In this document: in pieces, positions 42,115-51,542 of the stretch
Layout: every line of letters starts with the position of its first letter
How positions within the stretch are numbered: position 1 is the first letter of the stretch
Source: Cognatiluteimonas weifangensis
GTDB lineage: Bacteria > Pseudomonadota > Gammaproteobacteria > Xanthomonadales > Xanthomonadaceae
Direction: 5' to 3'
DNA length: 64,000 bases
NCBI RefSeq assembly: GCF_003416885.1
Contig: NZ_QVPD01000011.1
Span: forward strand, 1 to 64,000
Notes under the pieces: generated by a model
Database searches by the model: none
What the model saw: only the letters and a program-made list of their open reading frames with translations
Told to the model about the DNA's origin: nothing
Made by a program: the position numbers and the translations under genes

Positions 42115-43134
42115 TCAGCGGCCCGCGGCAACGACCAGCTCGGCGATCTGCACCGCATTCAGCGCGGCGCCCTTGCGCAGGTTGTCGGACACGATCCACA
42201 GGTTGAGCGCACGCGGATGCGAGAGGTCGTCGCGGATACGGCCGACGTAGACCGGGTCGGTGCCGGAGGCATGCGTCACCGGGGTCGGGTAGCCGCCGCC
42301 GACCGGTTCGTCCACCACCTGCACCCCCGGCGCGGCCTGCAGCAGCGCGCGCGCGTCGGCGGCCGACAGCTTGGCGCGCGTCTCCACGTTGACCGCTTCC
42401 GAATGCCCGTAGAACACCGGCACCCGGACCACGGTCGCGTTCACGCCGATGGCGTCGTCGCCGAGGATCTTGCGGGTCTCCCGGACCAGCTTCATTTCCT
42501 CGGTGGTGTAGCCGTTGTCGGTGAAGTCGCCGCCGTGCGGAATCACGTTGAAGGCGATCTGCACCGGGTACACCTCCGGCTCGGCCGGCTGGAAGTTGAG
42601 CAGGCCGGCGGTCTGCCGGCCCAGTTCCTCCAGCGCGCGGCGGCCGGTGCCCGACACCGCCTGGTAGGTGGCGATATTGAGGCGCGCGATCCCGACCGCG
42701 CGATGGATCGGCGCCAGCGCCACCAGCAGCTGCATGGTCGAGCAGTTGGGATTGGCGATGATCCCGCGCGGGCGGTTGCCGACCTGCTCCGGGTTGACTT
42801 CGCTCACCACCAGCGGCACGTCGTCGTCGTGGCGGAAGGCGGAGGAGTTGTCGATGACCACCGCGCCGGCCGCGGCGAAGCGGGGCGCATAGGCCTTCGA
42901 CACCGCTGCGCCGGCGGAAAACAGCGCGATCTCGACCCCGGCAGGATCGAAGGTCGCCAGCTCCCGCACCGGAACCTTGCGGTGGCCGAACGCGACCTCG
43001 CCGCCGGCCGAGCGTTCGCTGGCCAGCGCGACCAGTTCCCCGACCGGGAACGCGCGTTCGGCCAGGATCGCCAGCATCGCCTCGCCGACCGCGCCGGTGG
43101 CGCCGACCACGGCGACCTTGTATGTCCTGCTCAT
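42115..43134 (-). CDS. asd: Aspartate-semialdehyde dehydrogenase
   Basis: 339 aa from the ATG at 43134 (MSRTYKVAVVGATGAVGEAM). It makes aspartate semialdehyde for lysine/diaminopimelate, threonine and methionine. The NADP motif is VGATGAVGE, the catalytic Cys is in IANPNCSTMQ (about residue 133), and YQAVSGTGRRALEEL and the active-site His in PVFYGHSEAV (about residue 243) follow. Its position ahead of fimV, truA and trpF matches the known asd-fimV neighbourhood of gammaproteobacteria. Confidence 0.97.
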   Translation of the reverse strand: MSRTYKVAVVGATGAVGEAMLAILAERAFPVGELVALASERSAGGEVAFGHRKVPVRELATFDPAGVEIALFSAGAAVSKAYAPRFAAAGAVVIDNSSAFRHDDDVPLVVSEVNPEQVGNRPRGIIANPNCSTMQLLVALAPIHRAVGIARLNIATYQAVSGTGRRALEELGRQTAGLLNFQPAEPEVYPVQIAFNVIPHGGDFTDNGYTTEEMKLVRETRKILGDDAIGVNATVVRVPVFYGHSEAVNVETRAKLSAADARALLQAAPGVQVVDEPVGGGYPTPVTHASGTDPVYVGRIRDDLSHPRALNLWIVSDNLRKGAALNAVQIAELVVAAGR

Positions 43135-43251
43135 GTCTGGATGTTCCCGTTCAGTCCGTGTCCTGCCGCGACGGTCGGCTGCCGCGCGGGGTGGCCGCGC
43201 AGCGCGTCCCGTCAGCGCCCGCGGCGGCAAGCCGTGCCCGCGGGTGCGTGT

Positions 43252-44343
43252 TCATGCCTGCGGCGGGAGTCTCGGCGCCACCGCGCCGACATCGCCGCAC
43301 TGCGCGCGGTGGCGCAGCGCCTGGTCCATCAGCACCAGCGCCAGCATCGCCTCGCAGATCGGGACCGCACGCAGGCCGACGCAGGGATCGTGGCGGCCGG
43401 TGGTGACGACCTCGACCGCCGCGCCGTGCACGTCCACCCCGCGCGCCGGCAGGCGCAGGCTCGAGGTCGGCTTGAACGCCACCGAGACCACGACCTGCTG
43501 GCCGCTGGAAATGCCGCCGAGGATGCCGCCGGCATGGTTGGACAGGAACCCCTCCGGGGTCGCCTGGTCGCGGTGCGCGCTGCCGCGCTGGACCACGCTG
43601 GCGAAGCCGGCGCCGATCTCCACGCCCTTGACCGCGTTGATCGACATCATCGCCGCGGCGATCTCCGCGTCGAGCTTGCCGTAGACCGGCTCGCCCCAGC
43701 CCGGCGGCACGCCGTCGGCGACGACCGCGACCCGCGCGCCGACCGAATCGCCGGACTTGCGCAGCGCGTCCATGTAGTTTTCCAGCTCCGGCACCTGCGC
43801 GGCATCGGGCCAGAAAAACGGATTGGCCTCCACCGCATCCCAGTCGTGGCCGCGCGGCAGCACCTCGCCGATCTGCGCCAGGTGGCCGCGCACGCGCACG
43901 CCGTGGCGCTGCGCCAGCCATTTTTTCGCGATCACCGCCGCGGCCACGCGCATCGTGGTTTCGCGCGCGGACGAGCGCCCGCCGCCGCGCGGGTCGCGGA
44001 TGCCGTACTTGTGCCAGTAGGTGTAGTCGGCATGGCCGGGGCGGAACTGCTCGGCGATCCGGGCGTAGTCCTTGCTGCGGGCGTCGACGTTGCGCACCAG
44101 CAGCGCGATCGGAGTGCCGGTGCTGCGCCCCTGGTACACGCCCGACAGGATTTCCACCGCGTCGGCCTCGTGCCGCGCCGAGGTGTGCCGCGACTTGCCG
44201 CTGGCGCGGCGCGCGAGGTCATGGGCGAAATCCTCCGGCGCCAGCGCAATCCCCGGCGGGCAGCCGTCGACCACGCAGCCGATCGCCGGCCCGTGCGATT
44301 CGCCGAAGGTGGTGACCCGCAGCAGCTGGCCGAAGGTGTTCAT
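43252..44343 (-). CDS. aroC: Chorismate synthase
   Basis: 363 aa. It converts EPSP to chorismate with reduced FMN, the last shared step to aromatic amino acids. The start [22 protein letters not shown] is the family signature. [13 protein letters not shown], the [16 protein letters not shown] loop and [11 protein letters not shown] are all present with their conserved Arg, His and Ser residues. It lies 117 bp upstream of asd. The gap before prmB contains a dispersed repeat. Confidence 0.97.
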   Translation of the reverse strand: MNTFGQLLRVTTFGESHGPAIGCVVDGCPPGIALAPEDFAHDLARRASGKSRHTSARHEADAVEILSGVYQGRSTGTPIALLVRNVDARSKDYARIAEQFRPGHADYTYWHKYGIRDPRGGGRSSARETTMRVAAAVIAKKWLAQRHGVRVRGHLAQIGEVLPRGHDWDAVEANPFFWPDAAQVPELENYMDALRKSGDSVGARVAVVADGVPPGWGEPVYGKLDAEIAAAMMSINAVKGVEIGAGFASVVQRGSAHRDQATPEGFLSNHAGGILGGISSGQQVVVSVAFKPTSSLRLPARGVDVHGAAVEVVTTGRHDPCVGLRAVPICEAMLALVLMDQALRHRAQCGDVGAVAPRLPPQA

Positions 44344-44348
44344 GTTGC

Positions 44349-44450
44349 AATGCCGTTCGTGCCGAGCGCAGTTCGCGCAGCGAACGAAGGCGAAGCATCG
44401 CGAAACCCTGCGACTTTGCCCCCCAGGCTACGCTCAGGGTGAACGGTATC
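44349..44450. repeat. Dispersed intergenic repeat between aroC and prmB
   Basis: The two ends are imperfect inverted copies: CCGTTCGTGCCGAGCGCAG on the left and, reading back from the right, CCGTTCACCCTGAGCGTAG. Sequences with TTCACCCTGAGCG are a widespread family of short palindromic intergenic repeats in proteobacteria. It contains no gene. Confidence 0.6.
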
Positions 44451-44467
44451 GGGAAACCCGCGCGGCA

Positions 44468-45421
44468 TCAGAACAACCCGGCGGCGGCGCGCGGCGCGGC
44501 GGCCCGTTCGCGCGCGTCGGCCAGCGCGCGGATGCGCGCGTTGTGCGCGACCAAGTCGTGGCGTTCGGCCACGAACACGCCCATCTGCCCGACCTTGAAC
44601 TCGACCCAGGCCAGCGGCAGTTCCGGCAGCAGCTGCACCAGCGCCTGCTCGGCCTCGCCGACCTCGCACACCAGCAGCCCGTCCTCGGTCAGGTGCAGCG
44701 GCGCGTCGCGCAGGATCTGCAGCACCAGGTCCAGGCCGTCGGCGCCGGCGCGCAGGCCGAGCTCCGGCTCGTGGGAATATTCCTTCGGCAGCGCGTCGGT
44801 TTCGGCGTCGGTGACGTAGGGCGGATTGCTGACGATCAGGTCGTAGTGCTCGCCGGCCAGCGCCGCGAACAGGTCCGAGCGCAGCAGCCGCAGGTTGTCC
44901 ACGCGCAGCCGCGCCTGGTTCTCGCGCGCCAGCGCCAGGGCGTCGTCGGACAGGTCGACGCCGTCCACGTGCCAGTCCGGGTTGTAGTGCGCCATGGAGA
45001 TGGCGATGCAGCCCGAGCCGGTGCACAGGTCCAGCGCGCGGCGCACCTCGCGCCCGCCCAGCCACGGCTCGAAGCCGGACTCGATCAGCTCGGCGATCGG
45101 CGAGCGCGGCACCAGCGCGCGCGGGTCGGACTTGAACGACAACCCGGCGAACCAGGCCTCGCCGGTCAGGTAGGCGGCGGGAACGCGTTCCTCGATCCGG
45201 CGCAGGAACAGCCCCAGGATCTCCTCCTTCTCCGCCAGCGTCACCCGCGCCTGGCCGTAGGCCGGGCCGATGTCGTGCGGCAGGTGCAGCGCGTGCAAGG
45301 TGAGCTGGGTCGCCTCGTCCAGCGCGTTGTCGTAGCTGTGGCCGAAGGTGAGCCCGGCCGCGTTGAAGCGGCTGGCGCCGTAGCGGATCAGGTCGATGAT
45401 GGTGCGGAGCTCATCGGTCAT
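44468..45421 (-). CDS. prmB: 50S ribosomal protein L3 N(5)-glutamine methyltransferase
   Basis: 317 aa. A class I SAM methyltransferase of the PrmB/HemK group that methylates Gln in ribosomal protein L3. The SAM motif is LDLCTGSGCIAI (about residue 147) and the catalytic NPPY loop is in DLIVSNPPYVTDAE. The N-terminal helical part (ELRTIIDLIRYGASRFNAAGLTFGHSYDNALDEA) distinguishes PrmB from PrmC. A TATAAT box (45463-45468 reversed) lies about 40 bp upstream. Confidence 0.93.
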   Translation of the reverse strand: MTDELRTIIDLIRYGASRFNAAGLTFGHSYDNALDEATQLTLHALHLPHDIGPAYGQARVTLAEKEEILGLFLRRIEERVPAAYLTGEAWFAGLSFKSDPRALVPRSPIAELIESGFEPWLGGREVRRALDLCTGSGCIAISMAHYNPDWHVDGVDLSDDALALARENQARLRVDNLRLLRSDLFAALAGEHYDLIVSNPPYVTDAETDALPKEYSHEPELGLRAGADGLDLVLQILRDAPLHLTEDGLLVCEVGEAEQALVQLLPELPLAWVEFKVGQMGVFVAERHDLVAHNARIRALADARERAAAPRAAAGLF

Positions 45422-45462
45422 GGCGGCGGCCGCGGCGTGCGCCGGGAGGCAGGGGACCGCGA

Positions 45463-45487
45463 ATTATAGCCGTGGCGCGGCTATCAT
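45463..45487. promoter_or_regulatory. Divergent -10 boxes between prmB and the SCO gene
   Basis: TATAAT on the minus strand (45463-45468) fits prmB. TATCAT on the plus strand (45482-45487) fits the SCO-like gene. The -35 boxes are weak, which is usual in this G+C-rich DNA. Assigned by position and -10 match only. Confidence 0.45.
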
Positions 45488-45538
45488 GGCCGAAGTTCAA
45501 GCGTTTTCTGACCACCCTTCCGGCGCACGCAGGCTCCC

Positions 45539-46180
45539 ATGTTCAACCGCACCACCGTCCTCATCCTGGTTGCCGCACTGGCGGCCGCACTCGGCCTGTG
45601 GGCCGCGCAGCACTGGGGCCCGGCCCCCGCCGCCGGTCCGCAGTTGCAGGCGGTGCGGCTGTTCCAGCAGCCGCGCGAGCTGCCGGCCTATTCGTTGCAG
45701 CAGTCCGACGCCACCCAACTGGTGCCCGGCGAGCTCAAGGGCCACTGGACCGTGGTGTTCCTGGGCTTCACCCATTGCCCGGACGTGTGCCCGACCACGC
45801 TGGCGCAACTGGCGCAGGCGCAGAAGCAGTGGGCCGCCCTGCCCGATGCCACCCGGCCGCGGGTGCTGTTCGTCTCGGTCGATCCGGAACGCGACACGCC
45901 CGACCGCATCGGCGAATACGCGCACGCCTTCCACAAGGACACGCTGGCCGCGACCGCCGACATCCCGGCACTGGAAGGTTTCGCGCGCGCACTGTCGCTG
46001 GTGTTCATGAAGGCGCCGGCCGCGGCCGGCGCGCCCGCCGACCAGTACAGCGTCGACCACTCCGCGGCGCTGGCCGTGCTCGATCCGCAGGCGCGCATGG
46101 CCGGGGTGATCCAGCCGCCGCTGGACCCGCAGGCGATCGCCGCGGACCTGCTGGCGCTGACCCGGACGCCGCCACGGTGA
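45539..46180 (+). CDS. SCO1/SenC-family copper chaperone
   Basis: 213 aa. Thioredoxin-like membrane-anchored proteins of this family deliver copper to the CuA site of cytochrome oxidase or act as thiol reductants. An N-terminal helix ([17 protein letters not shown]) anchors it in the inner membrane, facing the periplasm. The copper motif [12 protein letters not shown] is at about residue 81, and the copper-binding His is in [14 protein letters not shown]. No oxidase genes are nearby. It is followed by psd after 37 bp. Confidence 0.92.
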   Translation: MFNRTTVLILVAALAAALGLWAAQHWGPAPAAGPQLQAVRLFQQPRELPAYSLQQSDATQLVPGELKGHWTVVFLGFTHCPDVCPTTLAQLAQAQKQWAALPDATRPRVLFVSVDPERDTPDRIGEYAHAFHKDTLAATADIPALEGFARALSLVFMKAPAAAGAPADQYSVDHSAALAVLDPQARMAGVIQPPLDPQAIAADLLALTRTPPR

Positions 46181-46217
46181 GCGGCCTTGCGGCAGCGCGG
46201 GCCCGGCCGCAGCGCGC

Positions 46218-47081
46218 ATGAGCCCGTTCACCGCGCTCAGCCACGTGCTGCCGCAGCGCCTGCTGTCGTCGCTGGCGCGGCGCCTGGCGTACTCGCGCAA
46301 CCGCGCGCTGAGCCAGTGGCTGATCGGTGCGGTGACGCGCCGCTTCGGCGTCGACCTGGCCGAAGCTGCCGAGCCCGACCCGCGCGCCTATCCCAGCTTC
46401 AACGCCTTCTTCACCCGTGCGCTGAAACCCGGCGCGCGCACGCCCGACCCGAACCCGCGCGCGCTGCTGCTGCCGGCCGACGGCCGCATCAGCCAGTGCG
46501 GCGCGATCGTCGCCGACACCGCCGGCCCCGGCCGGATCTTCCAGGCCAAGGGCCGCTCGTTCACCACCGCCGAGCTGCTCGGCGACGCCGATGCCGCCGC
46601 GTTGTTCGACGGCGGCCTGTTCGCCACCGTGTACCTGTCGCCGAAGGACTACCACCGCGTGCACATGCCCTGGCGCGGGCGCCTGCGCGAGACCGTGCAC
46701 GTGCCCGGGCGGCTGTTCTCGGTGGGGCCGGACGCGGTGGCCGCGGTGCCGCGGCTGTTCGCGCGCAACGAGCGCCTGGTGTGCCATTTCGACTGCGATT
46801 TCGGCCCGCTGGCGGTGGTGATGGTGGGCGCGCTGCTGGTCTCGGGCGTGGAAACCGTGTGGGGCGGCGTCGAGATCCCGCCCTACGGCGGACCGGTGAC
46901 GACCCGCGACTACCGCGGCGAGGACATCGTGCTGGAACGCTTCGCCGAGATGGCGCGCTTCAACTACGGTTCCACCGTGATCGTGCTGCTGCCGCGGGGC
47001 GTGGCGACGCTGGCGCCCGGGCTGGACGCCGAATCGCCGGTGCAGCTCGGCCAGCGACTGGCGACGCTCGCCTCGCCCTAG
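46218..47081 (+). CDS. psd: Phosphatidylserine decarboxylase proenzyme
   Basis: 287 aa. It makes phosphatidylethanolamine at the inner membrane. The proenzyme self-cleaves at Gly-Ser to give a pyruvoyl group; the site is in [12 protein letters not shown] (about residue 253), so the alpha chain is the last ~33 residues. [19 protein letters not shown] and [15 protein letters not shown] carry family His and Asp residues. The start is ATG at 46218. Confidence 0.95.
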   Translation: MSPFTALSHVLPQRLLSSLARRLAYSRNRALSQWLIGAVTRRFGVDLAEAAEPDPRAYPSFNAFFTRALKPGARTPDPNPRALLLPADGRISQCGAIVADTAGPGRIFQAKGRSFTTAELLGDADAAALFDGGLFATVYLSPKDYHRVHMPWRGRLRETVHVPGRLFSVGPDAVAAVPRLFARNERLVCHFDCDFGPLAVVMVGALLVSGVETVWGGVEIPPYGGPVTTRDYRGEDIVLERFAEMARFNYGSTVIVLLPRGVATLAPGLDAESPVQLGQRLATLASP

Positions 47082-47097
47082 CGGCCGCCTCCCCGCG

Positions 47098-47210
47098 CGT
47101 CGCGACGCAGCCGGATCGCGGCTGACGCCACCTGTACAACCGCCGGCATCGCAACGAGGTAGTCGCGACGCGGGACGATCGCGGCTGACGCTGCTGCTGC
47201 GGAACCGTTG
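47098..47210. repeat. Short repeats between psd and the transglycosylase gene
   Basis: The 144-bp gap between two convergent genes contains two related modules: GTCGCGACGCAGCCGGATCGCGGCTGACGCC-like and GTCGCGACGCGGGACGATCGCGGCTGACGCT-like, about 66 bp apart. Modules with CGCGACGCGGGACGATCGCG recur between genes in xanthomonads. The A/T-poor palindromes may serve as terminators for both genes, but no T-run is present. Confidence 0.5.
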
Positions 47211-47225
47211 CGGCCGGCGCCGCGC

Positions 47226-48800
47226 CTATTGCCGGCAGCCTTCCAGCTTCAGCCGTTGCCCCGGCCGGATCGCGTAGCGCGGTGCCTTGATGTCGTTGGC
47301 CCTGGCCAGCTCGCCGGTGCTGCACTGGAACTTGCGCGCGATCGCGGTCAAGGTCTCGCCGCGCTGCACGCTGTAACGGCGCGGCTGCATCGGTGCCGGC
47401 CGGCCGCTGGCGGAGGTCGTGGCGGCCGCGGTGGTCATCGGGCCCGCGGCTCCGCCGTCGGGCAGTTGTTCGACCGCGCCCATGCGCACGATCGCCGCGC
47501 CCGGGTCGCTGCGCACCAGTTGCTGCGCCAGCGTCGCGCGCGGGCCCTGCACGCAGTAGCGGCCGTAGAGACCGACGATCCGGCTGGTGGCGTTGAGCGT
47601 GGTGCCGGCCGGCAGCCAGCTGTCGGCCTGGTAGCGCGGGTTGAGGTTGCGCAGCGCGCGCATGTAGCCCTCGCGGGTGCCGCGGTTGCCCAGGCAGATG
47701 GTCAACTCGTAGATCGAGGCCGGCTGCTGCAGCCGCAGCGGCGCCGGCCTGGCGTCCACCCGCGGGAAGCTCAGCCCGTACTGCTTCGGGTGCAGGAACA
47801 GCCACGCCGCGGCGATCACCATCGGCACGTAGTCGCGGGTCTCCGGCGGGAACTGGTTGTAGACGTCGGCATTCCAGAAGCCGCGGCCGCCGCTGCCCTG
47901 GTACACGCGCAGCGCGCGGCCCTCGCCGCCGTTGTAGGCGGCCAGCGCCAGCTCGATGCTGCGGTTGAGCTCGCCCATGCGCTCGTTGAGGTAGGCGGCG
48001 CTGGCTTCGGCCGCGGCGCGCGGGTCGTAGCGGGTGTCGAAGCCGGTGCCGTCCACGCCCAGGCCGAAGCGCTTGCCGGTGGCGTACATGAACTGCATCG
48101 GCCCGGCGGCGCCGGCGCGCGAGGTCGCGTGCACCTTGCCGTTGGACTCCTTGGCCATGATCCCGAACAGCAGCGCCTCCGGCAGCCCGGCGCGCTCGTA
48201 GGACGGCCACATCAGCTGGCGCAGGTATTCGTAGTTCTCGTAGCTGGCCAGCAGCTGTCCGCGCATGTCGGTCAGCCAGCGGCGGATGCCGGCCTGCACC
48301 GCCGGGTTGTACTGCACCATGGCGTCGAAGCGGTGGCTGCGGTCGTCCAGCAGCGAGGCCGCGCGCGCGGCTTCGGGCACGTCGCCGGCGAGGCTGCCGC
48401 TGCGCCCGGGCCCGGCGTGGTCGGGGTCGGCGTCCTGCGGATCGAAGTCGTCCTCGTCGTCGCCGGTCGCAGCCTCGCCATCGGCGGCCAGCTTGAGCAG
48501 GCGCTTGTAGGTGGTCAGCAGGGTCGGTACCTGGCAGCCGCGCTGGCGGCCGCAAGCGGCGACCGCGTCTTCCATGTCCTCCAGTGCGGCGTCGCTCTCC
48601 TGCTGCCCGTCCGGATCGTTGTTGCCGATCTTCACCAGCGCGGCGCGGTAGCGGGCTTCGGCCGCGGCCATGCTGGCGTGGATGGCGTCGACGCCGGCCT
48701 GGTCGCGACGCGACAGCGCGGCCGCTTCCGACGCCGGGGCCAGCCAGGCGAACAGCAGCGCAAGGGGGGCCAGACGCAGGAAAACGGCGGAAAAAGTCAT
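47226..48800 (-). CDS. mltD: MltD-like membrane-bound lytic murein transglycosylase
   Basis: 524 aa from the ATG at 48800. An N-terminal signal peptide (VFLRLAPLALLFAWLAPASEA) has no clear lipobox. After a helical, Asp-rich region, the SLT domain at about residues 195-330 has the catalytic Glu in GIMAKESNGKVHATSRAGAAG, then GPMQFM and ALAAYNGGEGRAL. A C-terminal LysM domain (YSVQRGETLTAIARKFQCS ... IRPGQRLKL) binds peptidoglycan. The domain order SLT-LysM is that of MltD, which usually has a lipobox and more than one LysM. The open frame upstream is antisense to the next gene. Confidence 0.9.
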   Translation of the reverse strand: MTFSAVFLRLAPLALLFAWLAPASEAAALSRRDQAGVDAIHASMAAAEARYRAALVKIGNNDPDGQQESDAALEDMEDAVAACGRQRGCQVPTLLTTYKRLLKLAADGEAATGDDEDDFDPQDADPDHAGPGRSGSLAGDVPEAARAASLLDDRSHRFDAMVQYNPAVQAGIRRWLTDMRGQLLASYENYEYLRQLMWPSYERAGLPEALLFGIMAKESNGKVHATSRAGAAGPMQFMYATGKRFGLGVDGTGFDTRYDPRAAAEASAAYLNERMGELNRSIELALAAYNGGEGRALRVYQGSGGRGFWNADVYNQFPPETRDYVPMVIAAAWLFLHPKQYGLSFPRVDARPAPLRLQQPASIYELTICLGNRGTREGYMRALRNLNPRYQADSWLPAGTTLNATSRIVGLYGRYCVQGPRATLAQQLVRSDPGAAIVRMGAVEQLPDGGAAGPMTTAAATTSASGRPAPMQPRRYSVQRGETLTAIARKFQCSTGELARANDIKAPRYAIRPGQRLKLEGCRQ

Positions 48801-48908
48801 TGCGGCCACGACAGCAGGGGGTAGTGGCAGGGTAGCCCGCGCTCCGGCGCCGCGGCAACCGCGTGCGCACGCAGCCGCGCACGCGCGCCTGCCGGCGTCC
48901 GCGGCTCC

Positions 48909-48923
48909 TACAATCGATAGAAT
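48909..48923 (+). promoter_or_regulatory. -10 candidates for the HerA-like gene
   Basis: TACAAT (48909-48914) and TAGAAT (48918-48923) lie 27-42 bp before the ATG at 48951, which has GGAAGG as its ribosome-binding site. Which one is used cannot be told from sequence, and no strong -35 box is seen. Confidence 0.45.
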
Positions 48924-48950
48924 CGGCACATCCCTCCGGAAGGATTGCGC

Positions 48951-50477
48951 ATGGACCCCATCCTCGTCGGCAAGGCCGTCACCACGCCCGACGCGCTGGC
49001 GGAAAACCGCGGCCTGGTGCAGTTGCTGCCCAAGTACGGCAACCATCACGGCCTGGTCGCCGGCGCTACCGGCACCGGCAAGACGGTGACGCTGATGACG
49101 CTGGCGGAGGGATTCTCGCGGATCGGGGTGCCGGTGTTCCTGGCCGACGTCAAGGGCGACGTCGCCGGCCTCGCCGTCGCCGGGACGCCGAACGACAAGC
49201 TGCAGGCGCGGATCGCGCAGATCGGGATCGACGATTACCGGCCCGAAGGCGCGCCGACGATCTTCTGGGACCTGTACGGCAAGCTCGGGCATCCGATCCG
49301 CACCACGGTCAGCGAGATGGGCCCGCTGCTGCTGTCGCGGATCCTGGAGCTCAACGACACCCAGTCGGGCGTGCTCGACATCGTGTTCAAGCTGGCCGAC
49401 GACCGCGGCCTGCTGCTGCTGGACCTGGAGGACCTGCGCGCGCTGCTCGGTCTGGTCGCCGCCGAGCGCCGCGACATCGGCACGTCCTATGGCCTGGTCA
49501 GCACGCAGTCCATCGGCGCGATCCAGCGCGCGCTGCTGCGGCTGGAGCAGGAAGGCGGCGGCCACTTCTTCGGCGAGCCGGCGCTGGAACTGGCCGACCT
49601 GATGCGCACCACGCCCGACGGCCGCGGCGTGGTCGGGATCCTCGCCGCCGAGCAGCTGATCCTGAAGCCGCGGCTGTATTCGAGCTTCCTGCTGTGGCTG
49701 ATGTCGGAACTGTTCGAGACGCTGCCGGAAGTCGGCGACCTGGACAAGCCCAGGCTGGTGTTCGTGTTCGACGAGGCGCACCTGCTGTTTGACGACGCGC
49801 CGCCGGCGCTGCGGCAGCGGATCGAGCAGGTGGTGCGGATCATCCGCTCCAAGGGCGTGGGCGTGTATTTCTGCTCGCAGTTCCCCGACGACGTGCCCGA
49901 CGACATCCTCGGCCAGCTCGGCAACCGCGTGCAGCACGCGCTGCGCGCCTTCACCCCGCGCGACCAGAAGGCGGTGCGCACCGCCGCCGAGACCTTCGTC
50001 GCCAACCCGGCGCTGGACGTGGCCGCCACGATCGGCCAGCTCGGCGTCGGCGAGGCGCTGGTGTCGATGCTGCGCGACAAGGGCGTGCCGATGCCGGTGG
50101 AGCGCACGCTGATCGCCCCGCCGCGCTGCCGCATGGGCGCGATCACCGAGCACGAGCGCGCGCAGGTGCGCGCCGGCAGCCCGGTCGGCGGCAAGTACGA
50201 CCGCGCCGTGGACCGCGAGTCGGCGGCCGAGATGCTGGCGAAGAAAGCCGAAGCCGCCACGGCCAAAGCCGAGGCTCCGGTGGCGCAAGACGCCGCGACC
50301 GACGCCGCCGAAGACGGCGGCATCGGCCGCAAGGTCAGCGAATGGATGTGGGGCACCAGGCGCCGCCAGGGCGCGGTCGAGACCATGACCAAGCAGGCCG
50401 CGCGCACCGTCGGCAACCAGATCGGCCGGCAGATCCTGCGCGGCGTGCTGGGCAACATTTTCGGCGGTCGGCGCTGA
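48951..50477 (+). CDS. HerA/DUF853-family ATPase
   Basis: 508 aa from the ATG at 48951; a TTG at 48945 is possible. The Walker A motif is AGATGTGKTVTLM (about residue 38) and Walker B is RLVFVFDEAHLLFDD (about residue 266). QFPDDVPDDILGQLGNRVQHALRAF is the typical DUF853 segment. These are HerA-like DNA-translocating ATPases often called helicase HerA-like proteins, with unknown cellular role when unaccompanied by NurA, as here. The C-terminal 70 residues are charged and Ala-rich. Confidence 0.88.
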   Translation: MDPILVGKAVTTPDALAENRGLVQLLPKYGNHHGLVAGATGTGKTVTLMTLAEGFSRIGVPVFLADVKGDVAGLAVAGTPNDKLQARIAQIGIDDYRPEGAPTIFWDLYGKLGHPIRTTVSEMGPLLLSRILELNDTQSGVLDIVFKLADDRGLLLLDLEDLRALLGLVAAERRDIGTSYGLVSTQSIGAIQRALLRLEQEGGGHFFGEPALELADLMRTTPDGRGVVGILAAEQLILKPRLYSSFLLWLMSELFETLPEVGDLDKPRLVFVFDEAHLLFDDAPPALRQRIEQVVRIIRSKGVGVYFCSQFPDDVPDDILGQLGNRVQHALRAFTPRDQKAVRTAAETFVANPALDVAATIGQLGVGEALVSMLRDKGVPMPVERTLIAPPRCRMGAITEHERAQVRAGSPVGGKYDRAVDRESAAEMLAKKAEAATAKAEAPVAQDAATDAAEDGGIGRKVSEWMWGTRRRQGAVETMTKQAARTVGNQIGRQILRGVLGNIFGGRR

Positions 50478-50524
50478 GCCGGCCGCCCATTCCTCAACCG
50501 TTCCCGTTCCCGGAGGTGCCACCG

Positions 50525-51019
50525 ATGCCACGCCTGCTTTTCGCCATCCTGCTCCCGCTGGCCCTGGCCGCCTGCCAGCGCGAAACGCCGGCGCCCGAGC
50601 CGGCCGCGGTCGCGCCGAGCGCCGCCGAACCCGTGGTCGAGGCCGCGGTCGAAACCACGCTGGCGCAGGCCGGCGTACAGCCCGGGCCCGGCGCCATCGA
50701 CGTCAAGGCGTTCGCCGGCAAGTTCAGCGGCGCCCTGCCCTGCGCCGACTGCCCCGGCATCGACGAAACCCTGGAGCTCGGCGCCGACGGCGCCTTCACC
50801 CTCACCGACGTCTATCGCGAGCGCCCGCAAGGCACCTTCACCCTGCAGGGCACCTGGTCGACCGAGGCCGACGGCAAGCGCATCCGCCTGGATCCCGGCA
50901 GCAAGACCGAGGCCGACCGCCTCTACGCGATCGCCGACAACGACACGCTCGCGCCGCTGGACGCCGATGGCCAGGCCATCGCCGGCACGCCGGACCTGCG
51001 CCTGACGCGCGGCAAGTAG
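50525..51019 (+). CDS. NlpE-like lipoprotein
   Basis: 164 aa from the ATG at 50525, with GGAGG just upstream. The lipoprotein signal is [18 protein letters not shown], with the lipidated Cys at residue 17. After an Ala/Pro/Glu-rich linker the NlpE N-terminal beta domain runs from about residue 60 ([23 protein letters not shown]). The CxxC pair in PCADCPG is the family hallmark. In E. coli NlpE senses envelope and copper stress through Cpx; only the N-terminal domain is present here, so signalling is uncertain. Confidence 0.85.
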   Translation: MPRLLFAILLPLALAACQRETPAPEPAAVAPSAAEPVVEAAVETTLAQAGVQPGPGAIDVKAFAGKFSGALPCADCPGIDETLELGADGAFTLTDVYRERPQGTFTLQGTWSTEADGKRIRLDPGSKTEADRLYAIADNDTLAPLDADGQAIAGTPDLRLTRGK

Positions 51020-51026
51020 GCCGGTC

Positions 51027-51542
51027 TTGGGACGCTGGCGCCCCCCCGCCGCAGGCAGCACCGCGCTGGTCACCCCGCAGGGCCACGCGCGGCTGAAGGC
51101 CGAACTCGACGAGCTGTGGCGCCTGCGCCGCCCGGAGGTGGTGAAAGCGCTCGCCGCCGCCGCCGCCGAGGGCGATCGCTCGGAGAACGCCGAGTACAGC
51201 TACCGCAAGAAGCAGCTCGGCGAGATCGACCGCCGCGTGCGTTACCTGAGCAAGCGGCTGCAGGTGCTGCGCGTGGTCGACACCGTGCCGACCGACCCCG
51301 GGGCGGTGTTCTTCGGCGCCACGGTGAAACTGGAGAACCTCGCCAGCGGCGAGGTCGCGCGCTACCGCATCGTCGGCCCGGACGAGACCGACGCGAAACG
51401 CGGCCACATCAGCATCGATTCGCCGCTGGCGCGGGCACTGCTGAAAAAACGCGTGGACGACGAATTCGAGGCGGTCCTGCCCGGCGGCGCCGCGCGCTTC
51501 GCGATCATCGCCGTGGCTTACGGCGACGGCGACGGCGGCTGA
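51027..51542 (+). CDS. greB: Transcription elongation factor GreB
   Basis: 171 aa from a TTG start at 51027 ([18 protein letters not shown]), seven bases after the NlpE-like gene. GreB stimulates cleavage of backtracked RNA in stalled RNA polymerase. The coiled-coil N-terminal domain has the acidic tip in [27 protein letters not shown], and the C-terminal FKBP-like domain has [27 protein letters not shown]. Its 3' end overlaps the convergent gene by 38 bases. Confidence 0.93.
   Translation: MGRWRPPAAGSTALVTPQGHARLKAELDELWRLRRPEVVKALAAAAAEGDRSENAEYSYRKKQLGEIDRRVRYLSKRLQVLRVVDTVPTDPGAVFFGATVKLENLASGEVARYRIVGPDETDAKRGHISIDSPLARALLKKRVDDEFEAVLPGGAARFAIIAVAYGDGDGG

Noticed and set aside
39544..44442. 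A 1632-codon plus-strand open frame
   Set aside because: It runs antisense through truA, fimV, asd and aroC, all of which have clear motifs on the minus strand. It is Arg/His/Gly/Asp-rich, as expected for a shadow frame in very G+C-rich DNA.
45463..45487. Strong overlapping divergent promoters
   Set aside because: Good -10 boxes are present but neither has a convincing -35, so they are listed only as low-confidence sites.
47226..50531. A 1101-codon minus-strand frame
   Set aside because: Only the 3' part (from the ATG at 48800) is a real gene, the transglycosylase. The upstream part is antisense to the HerA-like ATPase.
49487..51073. A 528-codon minus-strand frame over the HerA-like gene and the lipoprotein
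   Set aside because: The plus-strand genes have Walker motifs and a lipobox; the minus frame has no recognisable domain.
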